A stretch of 61,446 nucleotides of DNA from a virus. Position 1 is the first letter of the stretch. Each line of letters starts with the position of its first letter. The translations under genes and the position numbers were made by a program. The stretch spans positions 1 through 61,446 of IMG/VR virus record IMGVR_UViG_3300043399_000529; one strand, given 5' to 3'. The notes under the pieces are model-generated. The model had not been told where the DNA came from and ran no database searches. It saw nothing but the letters and a program-made list of their open reading frames with translations. This document shows positions 56,169 to 61,446 of this stretch, in pieces.

Positions 56169-56988
56169 CTGAGTTGCTTTCTAATTCAATTTTTTCGTAA
56201 GCTTTAAGTTGCTCACTATTGTCTTTTAGATTAGCTGTCCACTCATCTGCAAGTTTCTTAATAACATTAACGTCACCTTGGAATGTGTATGTACCACAAT
56301 GATCTAATTTAATCTCAGTATCGACCCAAACTGGGATATTAAGTTTTTCACGCACACGTTTACAGAACGTCCAATCCTCAGATAGATAATGACCGTTTTC
56401 ATCAATCATTGTATCAAACAATGCATACATATGTGGTTCATACTGAGGTCCAAGATTGAGACTGTCTTTATATTTTAACTCAGGCATTGCCTCAATGAGC
56501 TTTTCAATTACATCACGCTTAATAAGCATAAAACCTGTACCTGATGTAGAAACTTCAAGTAACGATCCTACGCGCCTTCCCCCTGGCAATGAGTTAATGA
56601 CATAACGAATTGGTAACCCTTTCATAGGGTAAAGTCCACACACAACACCGGCTTCATATAATACCATACGCAGAACTGATTCAGCATCCCATTTAATATC
56701 TGCATCAATCCACATAAGGTGTGTTGCTTTTGAATTAGCTAAGAATTTAGAAACAAGATTGTTTCGTCCACGAGGAATGAGGCTTTCATTAACCATAGTA
56801 TCTACACTAAAGTTAATGCCATATTTCATAGCAAGCATAGCAAATCTCATATAGCTACCAAAGCATGGTTCCATAATGTTTCCACCATAGCAGGGTGTAC
56901 AAAAATGAATATGAACTTTTTGTAGTTTTTCGAGGGCTTGCTTTTGTGCTTCCTCGGCTGTTAAATTATTAGTTGCTTCTTCTGCCAT
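56155..56988 (-). CDS. GT-A type glycosyltransferase-like protein
   Basis: 277 aa. ESLIPRGRNNLVSKFL, then HLMWIDADIKWDAESVLRM with the D-x-D metal site, and SEDWTFCKRV near the end, as in phage GT-A enzymes (family 2-like). The substrate could be DNA, a virion protein or a host glycan. Begins a small downstream operon with the beta protein. Confidence 0.75.
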   Translation of the reverse strand: MAEEATNNLTAEEAQKQALEKLQKVHIHFCTPCYGGNIMEPCFGSYMRFAMLAMKYGINFSVDTMVNESLIPRGRNNLVSKFLANSKATHLMWIDADIKWDAESVLRMVLYEAGVVCGLYPMKGLPIRYVINSLPGGRRVGSLLEVSTSGTGFMLIKRDVIEKLIEAMPELKYKDSLNLGPQYEPHMYALFDTMIDENGHYLSEDWTFCKRVREKLNIPVWVDTEIKLDHCGTYTFQGDVNVIKKLADEWTANLKDNSEQLKAYEKIELESNSDVKS

Positions 56989-56998
56989 ATTTTACCTG

Positions 56999-57157
56999 TT
57001 ATTCAATCTCAATTAGTGTATCGTTGCCAATCATTTCTTGAATAACTGCTACTAGCGTAGCAAGCATTTCATCGTGCATGATTGGATAATTTTCTTCGCT
57101 ATCACGTACTAACTTACTAAGTGTTATAGTTATCTTCTGTTCGTTTATCTTCGCCAT
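56999..57157 (-). CDS. Small acidic protein, 52 aa
   Basis: ATG at 57157 with a strong GGAGG seven to eleven bases upstream gives MAKINEQKITITLSK... ending LIEIE-TAA. It overlaps the 3' end of the gene at 57117 by 41 nt in another frame. Helical, function unknown. Confidence 0.6.
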   Translation of the reverse strand: MAKINEQKITITLSKLVRDSEENYPIMHDEMLATLVAVIQEMIGNDTLIEIE

Positions 57158-57515
57158 GGATTTCTCCCTCCACGGTATTTAGCGTAGTTAACTGCTCTGT
57201 TTTTACTTTAGGCTTACGTCCACGCTTTTTACCTGCAACCTTCTTGCCGCCATCTGCTTTAATATCAAAGACGCTGGCAAGTCTAATTGGATCCATGCCA
57301 TCAACTTCCTTAACATCATTAATATGCATGGTAAACTTCTTACCTAGCCTATCTCTACACTTAAAAATTACACCATCGAAATCTTCCATCATTAGCTCTA
57401 GTGGAAGAGTTTGTAGTGTTTGGCCAAGACCCGACGTTTCTGTATAACCATACAGCAGCGTACCAGGTTTCATAATGCCACGATTAATTAGAGCTTCAGC
57501 TAGTTGTCTTTTCAT
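57117..57515 (-). CDS. Hypothetical protein with AT-hook-like tail, TAG-TAA stop
   Basis: 132 aa, MKRQLAEALINRGIMKPG. An SH3-like stretch (TLLYGYTETSG, VIFKCRDRLGKKFTMH) and a basic KKRGRKPK, the AT-hook type core, near the end. The stop is TAG followed at once by TAA. Overlaps the upstream gene by 20 nt. Confidence 0.66.
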   Translation of the reverse strand: MKRQLAEALINRGIMKPGTLLYGYTETSGLGQTLQTLPLELMMEDFDGVIFKCRDRLGKKFTMHINDVKEVDGMDPIRLASVFDIKADGGKKVAGKKRGRKPKVKTEQLTTLNTVEGEIHGEDKRTEDNYNT

Positions 57516-58191
57516 TTAGTTCCTCTAAGGTTGTAAACTTTTCAATTCTTTTTATGAATAGAGGGTTGATTAATGCGATAATGCACAGCACGTCCTCACT
57601 ATTGGTGTAAAAGTATGGTGTACCCCAATAGTTGCCTCTCTTAATTCGTTCAGTAGTTCTATCATCAAATGTAGAAGTATTTGGATCATTATTAATTTGA
57701 TCCACAATAGCACCTACTGCGTCTAGACCTATCTTTTGAATTGTTCTGTAATTGGTTGCCCAGTGTATACGATAACGCCACTTTTTGTGGGGTAAACGCT
57801 TAACAACAGAAGTAACTGCTCTAGGTAATTCTGGTTTAATAGCCGATTCCTCTAAAACAGTTTCTTCCATTTTGCCAACCTCAATATTGTTCCACTCTTT
57901 TAAGGAAGCAACTGAGATCTTCTCTAATACTGTAACAATGTCGTGACAGTAAATGGCTAAGGTATCGTACTCGGCACGTGTTCTAAACAAAGATGAGTCG
58001 AGGTTGTTATACAATGGCATTGTAACTTTTCGACTCATATTACGAAGGCGCGCCCAGTCCCTCACACGTTGATTATTTTCTAATCTAATAATGTGAGGGA
58101 ATTCACTGTAATACTTTTTGTAGTTAGGCTTGAGGGAGATTTTAACTCCCTCAGAGCGCAACTGATCCATTAACGCGGATAATTCCATCAT
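57496..58191 (-). CDS. Conserved phage protein, 231 aa
   Basis: [16 protein letters not shown]; contains HKKWRYRIHWATNYRTIQKIG and PYFYTNSEDVLCIIALINP, a strand/helix order I recall from T4-like phages without a function. Overlaps clpA by 41 nt, so it is translated in the same transcript. Confidence 0.7.
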   Translation of the reverse strand: MMELSALMDQLRSEGVKISLKPNYKKYYSEFPHIIRLENNQRVRDWARLRNMSRKVTMPLYNNLDSSLFRTRAEYDTLAIYCHDIVTVLEKISVASLKEWNNIEVGKMEETVLEESAIKPELPRAVTSVVKRLPHKKWRYRIHWATNYRTIQKIGLDAVGAIVDQINNDPNTSTFDDRTTERIKRGNYWGTPYFYTNSEDVLCIIALINPLFIKRIEKFTTLEELNEKTTS

Positions 58192-60421
58192 CTCCTACCA
58201 CTTGATTATCGTCATGTTGTACAAATTCAATTTTGCCATCCACGAGCTTCGCTACAAGTGTAGCACCTGCAGGGATTTTGTCAAATAGTATTTTGCGGGA
58301 AAGTGGAACCTTTACCAATTCATTAATCTTACGACTAATAGGACGGGCACCCATCTTTGCATCGTAGCCCTTCTCAATAATGAGATCGACAACTGGCTCT
58401 TCCAAACGTAGCTTAATGCCACGATCACCAAGTAGTTCGTTAATCTCAACAATGAACTTAGCTACAATCTTGCGTAGGCTCATTTGATCTAGCTTACCAA
58501 ACTTAACAATCCCATCAAGACGGTTGCGGAATTCTGGGCGGAAGTACTGTTGCACCGCTTTATCATCCTCTCCCTTTTTCTCAGGAGATCCAAAACCGAT
58601 GCTGTTTCTTTCGCCTTCCTGAGCACCCAGATTGCTTGTCATAATAACAAGACAATTACGTGCATCAGCCTTCTTACCGTTTGAGCCAGTTACCATACCT
58701 TCGTCCATGAGTGCAAGTAATGCAGTCATAACGTCGGGGTGTGCCTTTTCAACTTCATCAAATAGGATGATTGCATTTGGATTCTTAGTAATATCACTAA
58801 TAAGCAGGCCGCCGCCTAGGTTACCATCATCGTAGCCAACATATCCTGGAGGTGCACCAATTAGACGTGCAACTGAGTGCTTTTCTTGGTATTCGCCCAT
58901 GTCATAGCGTAGGAGCTTCATGCCCATATTCTCACCAAGCAGCTTGGCAAGTTCAGTCTTACCAGTACCAGTTGGACCTAGGAAGAGGAACACGCCCATT
59001 GGCTTGTTAATGCTCTTAAGTCCTGCCTTAGCAACGTATACCTTTTCAAGTACATTGTCAACAGCATTGTCCTGGCCAAACAGTTTAGACTTAATTGCGC
59101 TTTCAAGATCAACAGCAACTTCATCGTTCTTAGCATCAATTTGGCTAATTGGAATCTTAGTTGCAGTGCTAATCTCGTCAACAATCATGCCGCGTGTAAC
59201 AGCAAAGTTCTTGTGATCTTTTACTTTTTGCCTTGCACAAGCAGAGTCAATTAGATCAAGTGCCTTATCTGGAAGCTTCTTATCGCTTTGATAACGAACG
59301 GAAAGATCAACTGCTGCCTCAACTGCATCATCAGTAATAGTTGCAGTGTGGAACTTCTCAAAGTAAGGACGTAGCCCCTTTAGAATTTCCTTAGCATGTG
59401 AAGGGGTTGGTTCATCAACAGTAAGCCTGTGGAAACGACGCATTAGCGCACGATCCTTTTCAAAGCTTGTGCTGTATTCTTCCCATGTAGTTGAAGCAAT
59501 TACCTTGATCTTGCCCTTAGCAAGTGCAGGCTTAATCATGTTAGAGAAGTCTACATCACTGTGACCGCCTGAGCCAGCACCGCGCATCTGATGTGCTTCG
59601 TCTACGAAGAGGATTGCCTTACCCTTTTTAGATAGTGCATTAATTACTTCACGTAGCTTTTCTTCAAACTCGCCACGGAACTTTGAACCAGCAAGTAATG
59701 TACCAATGTCGAGATTGTATACACGCCAGTCCTTAAGGAACTCTGGCACGTTGCCGTTTACAATGTTAAGTGCAAGCCCTTCGGCAATTGCAGTCTTACC
59801 AACACCCGGGTCACCAACCATTAGTACGTTATTCTTATTACGGCGCGCAAGAATCTGAGCAATTTCAATTAACTCTACCTCACGACCAATAACTGGATCA
59901 ATTTCACCTTCTTCTGCCTTTTCATTAAGGTCAGTACAGTACTCTTCAAGTACTGCATCCGCGGCAGACATGTCAGATCCACTGCCTTTGGCATTGCGGT
60001 TATTGTGTGCTGTTACGATTTTAGCTTTATCCATACCATACTTGGTAAAATAATATGCTGCCCAACTATCTGTTTCATTGCTGAGACTTAGATAAATGTC
60101 TACTGGCTGCATTACTTGGCGATTGCTAAAAAGAACCTGTGTAAATGCACGATTGAATACACGCTCTAGCGCATGTGTTTTATTAGGCTGCTCGACGCTA
60201 TCACCTGATAAGTATGTTTGTTCTGACAAATGACGGGTAATTTCTTCAACCAGTTCAGGCTGATCAACTCCAGCATCTATGAGAATGTTTTTAAATCCAT
60301 CATTGACAACAAGTGCCAACGCTAAGTGTTCGGTTGTAACCAATTTATGATTAGCAGCTTTGGCGATTTCAATTGCATGTGCAACGATACGGTCAATTTC
60401 TGGATTATTTTGAAGTGCCAA
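58151..60421 (-). CDS. clpA: ClpA-type AAA+ unfoldase
   Basis: 756 aa (E. coli ClpA 758). N-terminal Clp repeat ([14 protein letters not shown]), first AAA module ([23 protein letters not shown]), second ([26 protein letters not shown]) and [15 protein letters not shown] before that has the I-G-(L/F) loop that lets ClpA dock on ClpP. I see no ClpP in the window, so it may use the host protease. Strong promoter 60452-60479. Confidence 0.92.
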   Translation of the reverse strand: MALQNNPEIDRIVAHAIEIAKAANHKLVTTEHLALALVVNDGFKNILIDAGVDQPELVEEITRHLSEQTYLSGDSVEQPNKTHALERVFNRAFTQVLFSNRQVMQPVDIYLSLSNETDSWAAYYFTKYGMDKAKIVTAHNNRNAKGSGSDMSAADAVLEEYCTDLNEKAEEGEIDPVIGREVELIEIAQILARRNKNNVLMVGDPGVGKTAIAEGLALNIVNGNVPEFLKDWRVYNLDIGTLLAGSKFRGEFEEKLREVINALSKKGKAILFVDEAHQMRGAGSGGHSDVDFSNMIKPALAKGKIKVIASTTWEEYSTSFEKDRALMRRFHRLTVDEPTPSHAKEILKGLRPYFEKFHTATITDDAVEAAVDLSVRYQSDKKLPDKALDLIDSACARQKVKDHKNFAVTRGMIVDEISTATKIPISQIDAKNDEVAVDLESAIKSKLFGQDNAVDNVLEKVYVAKAGLKSINKPMGVFLFLGPTGTGKTELAKLLGENMGMKLLRYDMGEYQEKHSVARLIGAPPGYVGYDDGNLGGGLLISDITKNPNAIILFDEVEKAHPDVMTALLALMDEGMVTGSNGKKADARNCLVIMTSNLGAQEGERNSIGFGSPEKKGEDDKAVQQYFRPEFRNRLDGIVKFGKLDQMSLRKIVAKFIVEINELLGDRGIKLRLEEPVVDLIIEKGYDAKMGARPISRKINELVKVPLSRKILFDKIPAGATLVAKLVDGKIEFVQHDDNQVVGDDGIIRVNGSVAL

Positions 60422-60451
60422 CTGTTTTCTCCATTTAGTTGCTTACAGTAT

Positions 60452-60479
60452 AATATAGTGCAGATTCTGTAAGTGTCAA
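60452..60479 (-). promoter_or_regulatory. Sigma70-like promoter for clpA
   Basis: TTGACA (60479-60474), 16-bp spacer, TATATT (60457-60452) on the minus strand, about 30 bp before ATG 60421. Confidence 0.68.
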
Positions 60480-60495
60480 GTGTTATATTGCACTA

Positions 60496-61362
60496 TTAGG
60501 TATTTAAACCGTTTTGAATTGAAACAATCTGTTTTACCAATTCAATTTGCTCGTTGGTTAGGTTGGTTGGTATAGATACGTTGATGTGCAAGTATTGAGA
60601 ACCAACAAACTTATTACGGTTCATACTTGGCAATCCTTCGCTTGGTAAACGTAACTGTGTTCCGTTTTGACTTCCTGCTGGTATGTTTACTTTTACTCTC
60701 TTGCCTCGAATGGTAACGAATTCAATTGTTGAACCAAGCGTTGCTTTAAAACAATCTACAGTAATGTTTGAATGTAAGTCTTCATTCATACGAGTAAATC
60801 GTTCATGCGGGGCTACAGTAATTTCTACCATCAAATCACCTGCAGGTTGATCAGCAAATGTATTTTGTCCCATTCCTCTATACGTTATAACAGCACCATC
60901 ATGTATACCAGCGGGTATTTTGATTTCTACTTGTTTGTTGCCGTTTCCTGTATTAAGATCGATAGTTTTAACTTGCTCTTGTAATACAGATTCTAAAGGA
61001 ATAGTCATACGAATGCGAATATTGCTATTCTTTGGTTTGCGTCTTGCTCCAGGAAATCCTGCTGCTTGGGCAAAGATATTCATAAAATCTTCGTTTGAGA
61101 ATATATCTTCAAAGTGGAAATGTGTACCACCACGATAAGCATTAGCTCTTGGATCAAAACCTTGATTAAAGCCACCCATATCATACTGCGCTTTCTTACT
61201 AGGATCACTTAGTATGTCGTTTGCTTGATTTATTTCTTTAAACTTTTCTGGATCGCCCCCAAGATCAGGGTGATGCTTTTTAGCAAGTTTACGATAGGCC
61301 GACTTAATTTCGTCAGCAGTTGAAGTACGGCTTACGCCAAGTGTTTCATAAGGATCACGCAT
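60496..61362 (-). CDS. DnaJ/CbpA-type co-chaperone
   Basis: 288 aa. J domain at residues 1-65 with the HPD motif (H31-P32-D33), a short G/F region, then the two beta-sandwich substrate-binding domains (IRMTIPLESVLQE, VEIKIPAGIHDGAVI, VNIPAGSQNGTQLRL). There is no zinc finger, so it is the CbpA (type B) kind. It would stimulate host DnaK. The start codon sits inside a perfect 14-bp inverted repeat (61353-61393). Upstream of clpA. Confidence 0.9.
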   Translation of the reverse strand: MRDPYETLGVSRTSTADEIKSAYRKLAKKHHPDLGGDPEKFKEINQANDILSDPSKKAQYDMGGFNQGFDPRANAYRGGTHFHFEDIFSNEDFMNIFAQAAGFPGARRKPKNSNIRIRMTIPLESVLQEQVKTIDLNTGNGNKQVEIKIPAGIHDGAVITYRGMGQNTFADQPAGDLMVEITVAPHERFTRMNEDLHSNITVDCFKATLGSTIEFVTIRGKRVKVNIPAGSQNGTQLRLPSEGLPSMNRNKFVGSQYLHINVSIPTNLTNEQIELVKQIVSIQNGLNT

Positions 61363-61393
61363 GATATACTAATTTATGCTATCATGCGTGATC
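61353..61393 (-). promoter_or_regulatory. Perfect 14-bp hairpin over the dnaJ start codon
   Basis: GATCACGCATGATA (61353-61366) is the exact reverse complement of TATCATGCGTGATC (61380-61393) with a 13-nt AT-rich spacer. In the minus-strand mRNA the 3' arm holds the AUG of dnaJ. No clear ribosome-binding site lies in the loop. Candidate RNA thermometer or translational switch. Confidence 0.5.
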
Positions 61394-61404
61394 TATCAAG
61401 TAAA

Positions 61405-61446
61405 TTATTTGTCTCTGCCAGTGCCAACTGGGCGCTTTTTAACAAC
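61405..61446 (-). CDS. Partial CDS, C-terminal end
   Basis: The last 13 codons of a minus-strand gene entering from the right, reading VVKKRPVGTGRDK-TAA. It lies 42 bp upstream of dnaJ. Frame is inferred from the lack of stops over a short stretch, so tentative. Confidence 0.4.
   Translation of the reverse strand, partial: VVKKRPVGTGRDK

Noticed and set aside
1-61446. Complete recoding of TAG to an amino acid
   Set aside because: Large genes are intact without in-frame TAG, and several genes end in TAG at sensible positions, so recoding can be local at most.
1-61446. CRISPR array or insertion sequence
   Set aside because: No regularly spaced repeats and no transposase were seen; the only mobile-type genes are the two nuclease-like ones.

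Overview
The window is a gene-dense stretch of a T4-like tailed-phage (myovirus-type) genome. The T4-like signs are a family B DNA polymerase (886 aa), a gp45-type sliding clamp, an RNase H/5'-nuclease, a DsbA-like small DNA-binding protein, and late-promoter-like AAATAAATA boxes. The DNA is AT-rich, genes overlap by 1 to 20 nt, and almost everything is on the minus strand. Many small proteins look, from memory, like those of T4-like phages of aquatic bacteria (cyanophage/pelagiphage relatives). The host cannot be named from the sequence.

Layout. 1-3.4 kb: a tandem array of small proteins ending in an LRW-like motif. 3.5-5.4 kb: a MoxR-type AAA+ ATPase and two small genes, each behind a strong sigma70-like promoter. 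5.5-13.2 kb: a radical-SAM protein, many small unknown genes, a tRNA with a CUA (amber) anticodon, a kinase-like protein and the RNase H homologue. 13.2-28.3 kb: a 7-deazaguanine DNA-modification set (FolE, QueD, a second QueD-like T-fold, QueE, a DpdA/TGT-like transglycosylase) mixed with a nucleotide-sugar epimerase, a glycosyltransferase, two dehydrogenases, an L,D-transpeptidase and a free-standing endonuclease, ending with the sliding clamp. 28.3-32.2 kb: a methyltransferase-like gene and DNA polymerase. 32.2-35.2 kb: an unusual operon of 2OG-oxygenase-like, amidinotransferase-like and PLP-aminotransferase-like enzymes with a virion-type beta protein. 35.2-42 kb: structural and tail-fibre-like genes, two of them on the plus strand. 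42-56 kb: late genes, many with a short N-terminal leader ending in (L/I)xE, including a GH19 lysozyme, a HAD nucleotidase and a 2073-aa multidomain protein (ligase-like, nucleotidylyltransferase, polymerase-beta-like NTase, amidoligase). 56-61.4 kb: a glycosyltransferase, small genes, ClpA and a DnaJ/CbpA chaperone.

How the parts fit. FolE makes dihydroneopterin triphosphate from GTP, QueD and QueE carry it to 7-carboxy-7-deazaguanine (CDG), and the DpdA-like enzyme would insert a 7-deazaguanine into DNA, presumably against host restriction. No QueC is visible here. The late block looks like a set of proteins carried inside the capsid: the leaders resemble T4 capsid-targeting sequences, and the giant protein has (L/I)xE sites near most domain borders, as if it were cut by a prohead protease. 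The amber-decoding tRNA, together with a good start site followed two codons later by TAG (7119-7111), points to a possible amber read-through system. ClpA, DnaJ and the AAA+ ATPase suggest remodelling of host proteins.
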